This document shows positions 36,901 through 50,363 of a stretch of DNA of 64,000 nucleotides, in pieces (within the stretch, counting starts at the first letter, position 1; every line of letters starts with the position of its first letter). The notes below the pieces were generated by a model. It had not been told where the DNA came from and did not search any database. It saw only the letters and a list, made by a program, of their open reading frames with translations. Location of the stretch: assembly GCA_963082875.1 (NCBI GenBank), contig OY720098.1:3348001-3412000 (forward strand), given 5' to 3'. The DNA comes from Corella eumyota. Taxonomy: Eukaryota; Chordata; Ascidiacea; Phlebobranchia; Corellidae. The translations under genes and the position numbers were made by a program.

Positions 36901-38440
36901 ATTACCTCAAACTTTTGTTTTACTGAAAATTTTTGCGAAATGTTTTATCTTGAATGTTAGTTAGGCCAATGTGCGTCTAATAAAATACAAAATTTTAGGT
37001 TTTGAGATTTCATAAATTTTTAATAAAAGTTTCATAACTTTTATGAATATTAATATTTTCGAAAAATATTTTGTAAACACGGTAATTGGACCTGTGCGGT
37101 TCTAACACAACAATTATTTTTCGATTTAAAATTTTTAATTTTTTTCAAAAAATTTGTATGCAATATCATTGGCCAAAAATATCACGTGACCTAATTAAAC
37201 CCAAAATAAAAATTACCTCAAACTTTTGTTTTACTGAAAATTTTCGCGAAATGTTTTATCTTGAATGTTAGTTAGGCCAATGTGCGTGTAATAAAATACA
37301 AAATTTTAGGTTTTGAGATTTCATAAATTTTTAATAAAAGTTTCATAACTTTTATGAATATTAATATTTTCAAAAAATATTTTGTAAACACGGTAATTGG
37401 ACCTGTGCGGTTCTAACACAACAATTATTTTTTGATTTAAAATTTTTTATTTTTTTAAAAAAAATTTGTGTGCAATATCATTGGCCAAAAATATCACGTG
37501 ACCTAATTAAACCCAAAATAAAAATTACCTCAAATTTTTTTGTATTACTGAAAAGTTTTGCGAAATGTTTTATCTTGAATGTTAGTTAGGCCAATGCGCG
37601 TCTAATAAAATACAAAATTTTAGGTTTTGAGACTTCCTAAATTTTTAATAAAAGTTTCATAACTTTTATAAATATTAATATTTTTGAAAAATATTTTGTA
37701 AACACGGTAATTGGACCTGTGCGGTTCTAACACAACAATTATTTTTTGATTTAAAATTTTTAATTTTTTTCAAACAATTTGTATGCAATATCATTGGCCA
37801 AAAATATCACGTGACCTAATGAAAACCAAAATAAAAATTACCTCAAACTTTTGTTTTACTGAAAATTTTCGCGAAATGTTTTATCTTGAATGTTAGTTAG
37901 GCCAATGTGCGTCTAATAAAATACAAAATTTTAGGTTTTGAGATTTCATAAATTTTTAATAAAAGTTTCATAACTTTTATGAATATTAATATTTTCGAAA
38001 AATATTTTGTAAACACGGTAATTGGACCTGTGCGGTTCTAACACAACAATTATTTTTCGATTTAAAATTTTTAATTTTTTTCAAAAAACTTGTATGCAAT
38101 ATCATTGGCCAAAAATATCACGTGACCTAATGAAAACCAAAATAAAAATTACCTCAAACTTTTGTTTTACTGAAAATTTTCGCGAAATGTTTTATCTTGA
38201 ATGTTAGTTAGGCCAATGTGCGTCTAATAAAATACAAAATTTTAGGTTTTGAGATTTCATAAATTTTTAATAAAAGTTTCATAACTTTTATGAATATTAA
38301 TATTTTCGAAAAATATTTTGTAAACACGGTAATTGGACCTGTGCGGTTCTAACACAACAATTATTTTTCGATTTAAAATTTTTTATTTTTTTTCAAAAAA
38401 TTTGTATGCAATATCATTGGCCAAAAATATCACGTGACCT
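33993..38440 (+). repeat. Higher-order block A, second copy
   Basis: Tandem duplicate of the block at 29491. It ends where the following monomers diverge (CCTAATTAAACCC here against CCTAAGGAAAACC at the end of the first copy). Confidence 0.85.
34143..34282 (+). repeat. Shortened satellite monomer (140 bp), second copy
   Basis: Same join as the one at 29641, exactly 4502 bases downstream, so it was copied with block A and did not arise independently. Confidence 0.9.
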
Positions 38441-39194
38441 AATTAAACCCAAAATAAAAATTATCTCAAACTTTTGTTTTACTTAAGATTTTCGCGAAAT
38501 GTTTTATCTTGAATGTTAGTTAGGCCAATGTGCGTCTAATAAAATACAAAATTTTAGGTTTTACGATTTCATAAATTTTTAATAAAAGTTTCATAACTTT
38601 TATGAATATTAATATTTTCGAAAAATATTTTGTAAACACGGTAATTGGACCTGTGCGGTTCTAACACAACAATTATTTTTCGATTTAAAATTTTTAATTT
38701 TTTTCAAAAAATTTGTATGCAATATCATTGGCCAAAAATATCACGTGACCTAAGGAAAACCAAAATAAAAATTACCTCAAACTTTTGTTTTACTGAAAAT
38801 TTTCGCGAAATGTTTTATCTTGAATGTTAGTTAGGCAAATGCGCGTGTAATAAAATACAAAATTTTAGGTTTTGAGATTTCATAAATTTTTAATAAAAGT
38901 TTCATAACTTTTATGAATATTAATATTTTCGAAAAATATTTTGTAAACACGGTAATTGGACCTGTGCGGTTCTAACACAACAATTATTTTTCGATTTAAA
39001 ATTTTTAATTTTTTTCAAAAAATTTGTATGCAATATCATTGGCCAAAAATATCACGTGACCTAATGAAAACCAAAATAAAAATTACCTCAAACTTTTGTT
39101 TTACTGAAAATTTTCGCGAAATGTTTTATCTTGAATGTTAGTTAGGCCAATGTGCGTGTAATAAAATACAAAATTTTAGGTTTTGAGATTTCAT

Positions 39195-42100
39195 AAATTT
39201 TTAATAAAAGTTTCATAACTTTTATGAATATTAATATTTTCGAAAAATATGTTGTAAACACGGTAATTGGACCTGTGCAGTTCTAACACAACAATTATTT
39301 TTTGATTTAATATTTTTAATTTTTTTCAAAAAATTTGTATGCAATATCATTGGCCAAAAATATCACGTGACCTAATTAAACCCAGAATAAAAATTATCTC
39401 AAACTTTTGTTTTACTGAAAATTTTCGCGAAATGTTTTATCTTGAATGTTAGTTAGGCCAATGTGCGTGTAATAAAATACAAAATTTTAGGTTTTGAGAT
39501 TTCATAAATTTTTAATAAAAGTTTCATAACTTTTATGAATATTAATATTTTCGAAAAATATTTTGTAAACACGGTAATTGGACCTGTGCGGTTCTAACAC
39601 AACAATTATTTTTCGATTTAAAATTTTTAATTTTTTTCAAAAAATTTGTATGCAATATCATTGGCCAAAAATATCACGTGACCTAATGAAAACCAAAATA
39701 AAAATTACCTCAAACTTTTGTTTTACTGAAAATTTTCGCGAAATGTTTTATCTTGAATGTTAGTTAGGCCAATGTGCATGTAATAAAATACAAAATTTTA
39801 GGTTTTGAGATTTCATAAATTTTTAATAAAAGTTTCATAACTTTTATGAATATTAATATTTTCGAAAAATATTTTGTAAACACGGTAATTGGACCTGTGC
39901 GGTTCTAACACAACAATTATTTTTCGATTTAAAATTTTTTATTTTTTTTCAAAAAATTTGTATGCAATATCATTGGCCAAAAATATCACGTGACCTAATT
40001 AAACCCAAAATAAAAATTATCTCAAACTTTTGTTTTACTGAAAATTTTCGCGAAATGTTTTATCTTGAATGTTAGTTAGGCCAATGCGCGTCTAATAAAA
40101 TACAAAATTTTAGGTTTTACGATTTCATAAATTTTTAATAAAAGTTTCATAACTTTTATGAATATTAATATTTTTGAAAAATATTTTGTAAACACGGTAA
40201 TTGGACCTGTGCGGTTCTAACACAACAATTATTTTTCGATTTAAAATTTTTAATTTTTTTCAAAAAATTTGTATGCAATATCATTGGCCAAAAATATCAC
40301 GTGACCTAAGGAAAACCAAAATAAAAATTACCTCAAACTTTTGTTTTACTGAAAATTTTTGCGAAATGTTTTATCTTGAATGTTAGTTAGGCCAATGTGC
40401 GTCTAATAAAATACAAAATTTTAGGTTTTGAGATTTCATAAATTTTTAATAAAAGTTTCATAACTTTTATGAATATTAATATTTTCGAAAAATATTTTGT
40501 AAACACGGTAATTGGACCTGTGCGGTTCTAACACAACAATTATTTTTCGATTTAAAATTTTTAATTTTTTTCAAAAAATTTGTATGCAATATCATTGGCC
40601 AAAAATATCACGTGACCTAATGAAAACCAAAATAAAAATTACCTCAAACTTTTGTTTTACTGAAAATTTTCGCGAAATGTTTTATCTTGAATGTTAGTTA
40701 GGCCAATGTGCGTGTAATAAAATACAAAATTTTAGGTTTTGAGATTTCATAAATTTTTAATAAAAGTTTCATAACTTTTATGAATATTAATATTTTCGAA
40801 AAATATGTTGTAAACACGGTAATTGGACCTGTGCAGTTCTAACACAACAATTATTTTTCGATTTAATATTTTTAATTTTTTTCAAAAAATTTGTATGCAA
40901 TATCATTGGCCAAAAATATCACGTGACCTAATTAAACCCAGAATAAAAATTATCTCAAACTTTTGTTTTACTGAAAATTTTCGCGAAATGTTTTATCTTG
41001 AATGTTAGTTAGGCCAATGTGCGTGTAATAAAATACAAAATTTTAGGTTTTGAGATTTCATAAATTTTTAATAAAAGTTTCATAACTTTTATGAATATTA
41101 ATATTTTCGAAAAATATTTTGTAAACACGGTAATTGGACTTGTGCGGTTCTAACACAACAATTATTTTTCGATTTAAAATTTTTAATTTTTTTCAAAAAA
41201 TTTGTATGCAATATCATTGGCCAAAAATATCACGTGACCTAATGAAAACCAAAATAAAAATTACCTCAAACTTTTGTTTTACTGAAAATTTTCGCGAAAT
41301 GTTTTATCTTGAATGTTAGTTAGGCCAATGTGCGTGTAATAAAATACAAAATTTTAGGTTTTGAGATTTCATAAATTTTTAATAAAAGTTTCATAACTTT
41401 TATGAATATTAATATTTTCGAAAAATATTTTGTAAACACGGTAATTGGACCTGTGCGGTTCTAACACAACAATTATTTTTCGATTTAAAATTTTTTATTT
41501 TTTTTCAAAAAATTTGTATGCAATATCATTGGCCAAAAATATCACGTGACCTAATTAAACCCAAAATAAAAATTATCTCAAACTTTTGTTTTACTGAAAA
41601 TTTTCGCGAAATGTTTTATCTTGAATGTTAGTTAGGCCAATGCGCGTCTAATAAAATACAAAATTTTAGGTTTTACGATTTCATAAATTTTTAATAAAAG
41701 TTTCATAACTTTTATGAATATTAATATTTTTGAAAAATATTTTGTAAACACGGTAATTGGACCTGTGCGGTTCTAACACAACAATTATTTTTCGATTTAA
41801 AATTTTTAATTTTTTTCAAAAAATTTGTATGCAATATCATTGGCCAAAAATATCACGTGACCTAATGAAAACCAAAATAAAAATTACCTCAAACTTTTGT
41901 TTTACTGAAAATTTTTGCGAAATGTTTTATCTTGAATGTTAGTTAGGCCAATGTGCGTCTAATAAAATACAAAATTTTAGGTTTTGAGATTTCATAAATT
42001 TTTAATAAAAGTTTCATAACTTTTATGAATATTAATATTTTCGAAAAATATTTTGTAAACACGGTAATTGGACCTGTGCGGTTCTAACACAACAATTATT

Positions 42101-42509
42101 TTTCGATTTAAAATTTTTAATTTTTTTCAAAAAATTTGTATGCAATATCATTGGCCAAAAATATCACGTGACCTAATTAAACCCAAAATAAAAATTACCT
42201 CAAACTTTTGTTTTACTGAAAATTTTCGCGAAATGTTTTATCTTGAATGTTAGTTAGGCCAATGTGCGTGTAATAAAATACAAAATTTTAGGTTTTGAGA
42301 TTTCATAAATTTTTAATAAAAGTTTCATAACTTTTATGAATATTAATATTTTCGAAAAATATTTTGTAAACACGGTAATTGGACCTGTGCGGTTCTAACA
42401 CAACAATTATTTTTTGATTTAAAATTTTTTATTTTTTTTCCAAAAATTTGTATGCAATATCATTGGCCAAAAATATCACGTGACCTAATTAAACCCAAAA
42501 TAAAAATTA
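39195..42509 (+). repeat. Array segment duplicated at 42619-45933 (shift 3424 bp)
   Basis: Units with ATATGTTGTAAACACGG plus GTGCAGTTC plus GATTTAATATTT occur in both copies at this shift, as does the TTTCCAAAAATTTG unit (42437 and 45861). A few differences exist, such as ACGGTAATT at 40816 against ACGGTTATT at 44240. Eleven monomers long. Confidence 0.8.
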
Positions 42510-45500
42510 TCTCAAACTTTTGTTTTACTGAAAATTTTCGCGAAATGTTTTATCTTGAATGTTAGTTAGGCCAATGCGCGTCTAATAAAATACAAAATTT
42601 TAGGTTTTACGATTTCATAAATTTTTAATAAAAGTTTCATAACTTTTATGAATATTAATATTTTCGAAAAATATGTTGTAAACACGGTAATTGGACCTGT
42701 GCAGTTCTAACACAACAATTATTTTTTGATTTAATATTTTTAATTTTTTTCAAAAAATTTGTATGCAATATCATTGGCCAAAAATATCACGTGACCTAAT
42801 TAAACCCAGAATAAAAATTATCTCAAACTTTTGTTTTACTGAAAATTTTCGCGAAATGTTTTATCTTGAATGTTAGTTAGGCCAATGTGCGTGTAATAAA
42901 ATACAAAATTTTAGGTTTTGAGATTTCATAAATTTTTAATAAAAGTTTCATAACTTTTATGAATATTAATATTTTCGAAAAATATTTTGTAAACACGGTA
43001 ATTGGACCTGTGCGGTTCTAACACAACAATTATTTTTCGATTTAAAATTTTTAATTTTTTTCAAAAAATTTGTATGCAATATCATTGGCCAAAAATATCA
43101 CGTGACCTAATGAAAACCAAAATAAAAATTACCTCAAACTTTTGTTTTACTGAAAATTTTCGCGAAATGTTTTATCTTGAATGTTAGTTAGGCCAATGTG
43201 CGTGTAATAAAATACAAAATTTTAGGTTTTGAGATTTCATAAATTTTTAATAAAAGTTTCATAACTTTTATGAATATTAATATTTTCGAAAAATATTTTG
43301 TAAACACGGTAATTGGACCTGTGCGGTTCTAACACAACAATTATTTTTCGATTTAAAATTTTTTATTTTTTTTCAAAAAATTTGTATGCAATATCATTGG
43401 CCAAAAATATCACGTGACCTAATTAAACCCAAAATAAAAATTATCTCAAACTTTTGTTTTACTGAAAATTTTCGCGAAATGTTTTATCTTGAATGTTAGT
43501 TAGGCCAATGCGCGTCTAATAAAATACAAAATTTTAGGTTTTACGATTTCATAAATTTTTAATAAAAGTTTCATAACTTTTATGAATATTAATATTTTTG
43601 AAAAATATTTTGTAAACACGGTAATTGGACCTGTGCGGTTCTAACACAACAATTATTTTTCGATTTAAAATTTTTAATTTTTTTCAAAAAATTTGTATGC
43701 AATATCATTGGCCAAAAATATCACGTGACCTAAGGAAAACCAAAATAAAAATTACCTCAAACTTTTGTTTTACTGAAAATTTTTGCGAAATGTTTTATCT
43801 TGAATGTTAGTTAGGCCAATGTGCGTCTAATAAAATACAAAATTTTAGGTTTTGAGATTTCATAAATTTTTAATAAAAGTTTCATAACTTTTATGAATAT
43901 TAATATTTTCGAAAAATATTTTGTAAACACGGTAATTGGACCTGTGCGGTTCTAACACAACAATTATTTTTCGATTTAAAATTTTTAATTTTTTTCAAAA
44001 AATTTGTATGCAATATCATTGGCCAAAAATATCACGTGACCTAATGAAAACCAAAATAAAAATTACCTCAAACTTTTGTTTTACTGAAAATTTTCGCGAA
44101 ATGTTTTATCTTGAATGTTAGTTAGGCCAATGTGCGTGTAATAAAATACAAAATTTTAGGTTTTGAGATTTCATAAATTTTTAATAAAAGTTTCATAACT
44201 TTTATGAATATTAATATTTTCGAAAAATATGTTGTAAACACGGTTATTGGACCTGTGCAGTTCTAACACAACAATTATTTTTCGATTTAATATTTTTAAT
44301 TTTTTTCAAAAAATTTGTATGCAATATCATTGGCCAAAAATATCACGTGACCTAATTAAACCCAGAATAAAAATTATCTCAAACTTTTGTTTTACTGAAA
44401 ATTTTCGCGAAATGTTTTATCTTGAATGTTAGTTAGGCCAATGTGCGTGTAATAAAATACAAAATTTTAGGTTTTGAGATTTCATAAATTTTTAATAAAA
44501 GTTTCATAACTTTTATGAATATTAATATTTTCGAAAAATATTTTGTAAACACGGTAATTGGACTTGTGCGGTTCTAACACAACAATTATTTTTCGATTTA
44601 AAATTTTTAATTTTTTTCAAAAAATTTGTATGCAATATCATTGGCCAAAAATATCACGTGACCTAATGAAAACCAAAATAAAAATTACCTCAAACTTTTG
44701 TTTTACTGAAAATTTTCGCGAAATGTTTTATCTTGAATGTTAGTTAGGCCAATGTGCGTGTAATAAAATACAAAATTTTAGGTTTTGAGATTTCATAAAT
44801 TTTTAATAAAAGTTTCATAACTTTTATGAATATTAATATTTTCGAAAAATATTTTGTAAACACGGTAATTGGACCTGTGCGGTTCTAACACAACAATTAT
44901 TTTTCGATTTAAAATTTTTTATTTTTTTTCAAAAAATTTGTATGCAATATCATTGGCCAAAAATATCACGTGACCTAATTAAACCCAAAATAAAAATTAT
45001 CTCAAACTTTTGTTTTACTGAAAATTTTCGCGAAATGTTTTATCTTGAATGTTAGTTAGGCCAATGCGCGTCTAATAAAATACAAAATTTTAGGTTTTAC
45101 GATTTCATAAATTTTTAATAAAAGTTTCATAACTTTTATGAATATTAATATTTTTGAAAAATATTTTGTAAACACGGTAATTGGACCTGTGCGGTTCTAA
45201 CACAACAATTATTTTTCGATTTAAAATTTTTAATTTTTTTCAAAAAATTTGTATGCAATATCATTGGCCAAAAATATCACGTGACCTAATGAAAACCAAA
45301 ATAAAAATTACCTCAAACTTTTGTTTTACTGAAAATTTTTGCGAAATGTTTTATCTTGAATGTTAGTTAGGCCAATGTGCGTCTAATAAAATACAAAATT
45401 TTAGGTTTTGAGATTTCATAAATTTTTAATAAAAGTTTCATAACTTTTATGAATATTAATATTTTCGAAAAATATTTTGTAAACACGGTAATTGGACCTG

Positions 45501-48500
45501 TGCGGTTCTAACACAACAATTATTTTTCGATTTAAAATTTTTAATTTTTTTCAAAAAATTTGTATGCAATATCATTGGCCAAAAATATCACGTGACCTAA
45601 TTAAACCCAAAATAAAAATTACCTCAAACTTTTGTTTTACTGAAAATTTTCGCGAAATGTTTTATCTTGAATGTTAGTTAGGCCAATGTGCGTGTAATAA
45701 AATACAAAATTTTAGGTTTTGAGATTTCATAAATTTTTAATAAAAGTTTCATAACTTTTATGAATATTAATATTTTCGAAAAATATTTTGTAAACACGGT
45801 AATTGGACCTGTGCGGTTCTAACACAACAATTATTTTTTGATTTAAAATTTTTTATTTTTTTTCCAAAAATTTGTATGCAATATCATTGGCCAAAAATAT
45901 CACGTGACCTAATTAAACCCAAAATAAAAATTACCTCAAACTTTTGTTTTACTGAAAAGTTTTGCGAAATGTTTTATCTTAAATGTTAGTTAGGCCAATG
46001 GGCGTCTAATAAAATACAAAATTTTAGGTTTTGAGATTTCATAAATTTTTAATAAAAGTTTCATAACTTTTATAAATATTAATATTTTTGAAAAATATTT
46101 TGTAAACACGGTAATTGGACCTGTGCGGTTCTAACACAACAATTATTTTTCGATTTAAAATTTTTAATTTTTTTACAAAAAATTTGTATGCAATATCATT
46201 GGCCAAAAATATCACGTGACCTAATTAAACCCAAAATAAAAATTACCTCAAACTTTTGTTTTACTGAAAATTTTCGCGAAATGTTTTATCTTGAATGTTA
46301 GTTAAGCCAATGTGCGTCTAATAAAATACAAAATTTTAGGTTTTGAGATTTCATAAATTTTTAATAAAAGTTTCATAACTTTTATGAATATTAATATTTT
46401 CGAAAAATATTTTGTAAACACGGTAATTGGACCTGTGCGGTTCTAACACAACAATTATTTTTTGATTTAAAATTTTTTATTTTTTTAAAAAAAATTTGTG
46501 TGCAATATCATTGGCCAAAAATATCACGTGACCTAATTAAACCCAAAATAAAAATTACCTCAAACTTTTGTATTACTGAAAAGTTTTGCGAAATGTTTTA
46601 TCTTGAATGTTAGTTAGGCCAATGTGCGTCTAATAAAATACAAAATTTAAGGTTTTAAGATTTCATAAATTTTTAATAAAAGTTTCATAACTTTTATAAA
46701 TATTAATATTTTCGAAAAATATTATGTAAACACGTTAATTGGATCTGTGCGATTCTAACACAACAATTATTTTTTGATTTAAAATTTTTAATTTTTTTTC
46801 AAAAAATTTGTATGCAATATCATTGGCCAAAAATATCACGTGACCTAATTAAACCCAAAATAAAAATTACCTCAAACTTTTGTTTTACTGAAAATTTTTG
46901 CGAAATGTTTTATCTTGAATGTTAGTTAGGCCAATGCGCGTGCAATAAAATACAAAATTTTAGGTTTTGAGATTTCATAAATTTTTAATAAAAGTTTCAT
47001 AACTTTTATGAATATTAATATTTTCGAAAAATATTTTGTAAACACGGTAATTGGACCTGTGCGGTTCTAACACAACAATTATTTTTTGATTTAAAATTTT
47101 TTATTTATTTTTTTAAAATTTGTGTGCAATACCATTGGCCAAAAATATCACGTGACCTAATTAAACCCAAAATAAAAATTACCTCAAACTTTTGTATTAC
47201 TGAAAAGTTTTGCGAAATGTTTTATCTTGAATGTTAGTTAGGCCAATGCGCGTCTAATAAAATACAAAATTTTAGGTTTTGAGATTTCATAAATTTTTAA
47301 TAAAAGTTTCATAACTTTTATAAATATTAATATTTTTGAAAAATATTTTGTAAACACGGTAATTGGACCTGTGCGGTTCTAACACAACAATTATTTTTCG
47401 ATTTAATATTTTTAATTTTTTTCAAAAAATTTGTATGCAATATCATTGGCCAAAAATATCACGTGACCTAAGGAAAACCAAAATAACAATTACCTCAAAC
47501 TTTTGTTTTACTGAAAATTTTCGCGAAATGTTTTATCTTGAATGTTAGTTAGGCCAATGCGCGTGTAATAAAATACAAAATTTTAGGTTTTGAGATTTCA
47601 TAAATTTTTAATAAAAGTTTCATAACTTTTATGAATATTAATATTTTCGAAAAAAATTTTGTAAACACGGTAATTGGACCTGTGCGGTTCTAACACAACA
47701 ATTGTTTTTCGATTTAAAATTTTTTATTTTTTTTCAAAAAATTTGTATGCAATATCATTGGCCAAAAATATCACGTGACCTAATTAAACCCAAAATAAAA
47801 ATTACCTCAAACTTTTGTTTTACTGAAAATTTTCGCGAAATGTTTTATTTTGAATGTTAGTTAGGCCAATGTGCGTCTAATAAAATACAAAATTTTAGGT
47901 TTTGAGATTTCATAAATTTTTAATAAAAGTTTCATAACTTTTATGAATATTAATATTTTCGAAAAATATTTTGTAAACACGGTAATTGGACCTGTGCGGT
48001 TCTAACACAACAATTATTTTTCGATTTAAAATTTTTAATTTTTTTCAAAAAATTTGTATGCAATATCATTGGCCAAAAATATCACGTGACCTAAGGAAAA
48101 CCAAAATAAAAATTACCTCAAACTTTTGTTTTACTGAAAATTTTCGCGAAATGTTTTATCTTGAATGTTAGTTAGGCCAATGTGCGTGTAATAAAATACA
48201 AAATTTTAGGTTTTGAGATTTCATAAATTTTTAATAAAAGTTTCATAACTTTTATGAATATTAATATTTTCGAAAAATATTTTGTAAACACGGTAATTGG
48301 ACCTGTGCGGTTCTAACACAACAATTATTTTTCGATTTAAAATTTTTAATTTTTTTCAAAAAATTTGTATGCAATATCATTGGCCAAAAATATCACGTGA
48401 CCTAAGGAAAACCAAAATAAAAATTATCTCAAACTTTTGTTTTACTGAAAATTTTCGCGAAATGTTTTATCTTGAATGTTAGTTAGGCCAATGTGCGTGT

Positions 48501-50076
48501 AATAAAATACAAAATTTTAGGTTTTGAGATTTCATAAATTTTTAATAAAAGTTTCATAACTTTTATGAATATTAATATTTTCGAAAAATATGTTGTAAAC
48601 ACGGTAATTGGACCTGTGCGGTTCTAACACAACAATTATTTTTTGATTTAAAATTTTTAATTTTTTTCAAAAAATTTGTATGCAATATCATTGGCCAAAA
48701 ATATCACGTGACCTAATGAAAACCAAAATAAAAATTACCTCAAACTTTTGTTTTACTGAAAATTTTCGCGAAATGTTTTATCTTGAATGTTAGTTAGGCC
48801 AATGTGCGTGTAATAAAATACAAAATTTTAGGTTTTGAGATTTCATAAATTTTTAATAAAAGTTTCATAACTTTTATGAATATTAATATTTTCGAAAAAT
48901 ATTTTGTAAACACGGTAATTGGACCTGTGCGGTTCTAACACAACAATTATTTTTCGATTTAAAATTTTTTATTTTTTTTCAAAAAATTTGTATGCAATAT
49001 CATTGGCCAAAAATATCACGTGACCTAATTAAACCCAAAATAAAAATTATCTCAAACTTTTGTTTTACTGAAAATTTTCGCGAAATGTTTTATCTTGAAT
49101 GTTAGTTAGGCCAATGTGCGTCTAATAAAATACAAAATTTTAGGTTTTACGATTTCATAAATTTTTAATAAAAGTTTCATAACTTTTATGAATATTAATA
49201 TTTTCGAAAAATATTTTGTAAACACGGTAATTGGACCTGTGCGGTTCTAACACAACAATTATTTTTTGATTTAAAATTTTTTATTTTTTTTCAAAAAATT
49301 TGTATGCAATATCATTGGCCAAAAATATCACGTGACCTAATTAAACCCAAAATAAAAATTACCTCAAACTTTTGTTTTACTGAAAATTTTTGCGAAATGT
49401 TATATCTTGAATGTTAGTTAGGCCAATGTGCGTCTAATAAAATACAAAATTTTAGGTTTTGAGATTTCATAAATTTTTAGTAAAAGTTTCATAACTTTTA
49501 TGAATATTAATATTTTCGAAAAATATTTTGTAAACACGGTAATTGGACCTGTGCGGTTCTAACACAACAATTATTTTTTGATTTAAAATTTTTAATTTTT
49601 TTACAAAAAATTTGTATGCAATATCATTGGCCAAAAATATCACGTGACCTAATTAAACCCAAAATAAAAATTACCTCAAACTTTTGTTTTACTGAAAATT
49701 TTCGCGAAATGTTTTATCTTGAATGTTAGTTAAGCCAATGTGCGTCTAATAAAATACAAAATTTTAGGTTTTGAGATTTCATAAATTTTTAATAAAAGTT
49801 TCATAACTTTTATGAATATTAATATTTTCGAAAAATATTTTGTAAACACGGTAATTGGACCTGTGCGGTTCTAACACAACAATTATTTTTTGATTTAAAA
49901 TTTTTTATTTTTTTAAAAAAAATTTGTGTGCAATATCATTGGCCAAAAATATCACGTGACCTAATTAAACCCAAAATAAAAATTACCTCAAACTTTTGTA
50001 TTACTGAAAAGTTTTGCGAAATGTTTTATCTTGAATGTTAGTTAGGCCAATGTGCGTCTAATAAAATACAAAATTT
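41331..50076 (+). repeat. Higher-order block B, first copy (about 8.7 kb)
   Basis: This stretch recurs at 50364-59109 with a constant shift of 9033 bases (29 monomers). Shared rare markers include GGATCTGTGCGATTC (46741 and 55774), ATGTTATATCTTG (49397 and 58430), TTTTTAGTAAAAG and CCAAAATAACAATTACC. I noticed one difference (TATCTTGAATG near 45665 against TATTTTGAATG near 54698). The copies part at 50077/59110 (AAATTTTAGG against AAATTTAAGG). Confidence 0.87.
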
Positions 50077-50363
50077 TAGGTTTTGAGATTTCATAAATTT
50101 TTAATAAAAGTTTCATAACTTTTATAAATATTAATATTTTTGAAAAATATTTTGTAAACACGGTAATTGGACCTGTGCGGTTCTAACACAACAATTATTT
50201 TTCGATTTAAAATTTTTAATTTTTTTCAAAAAATTTGTATGCAATATCATTGGCCAAAAATATCACGTGACCAAATGAAAACCAAAATAAAAATTACCTC
50301 AAACTTTTGTTTTACTGAAAATTTTCGCGAAATGTTTTATCTTGAATGTTAGTTAGGCAAATG

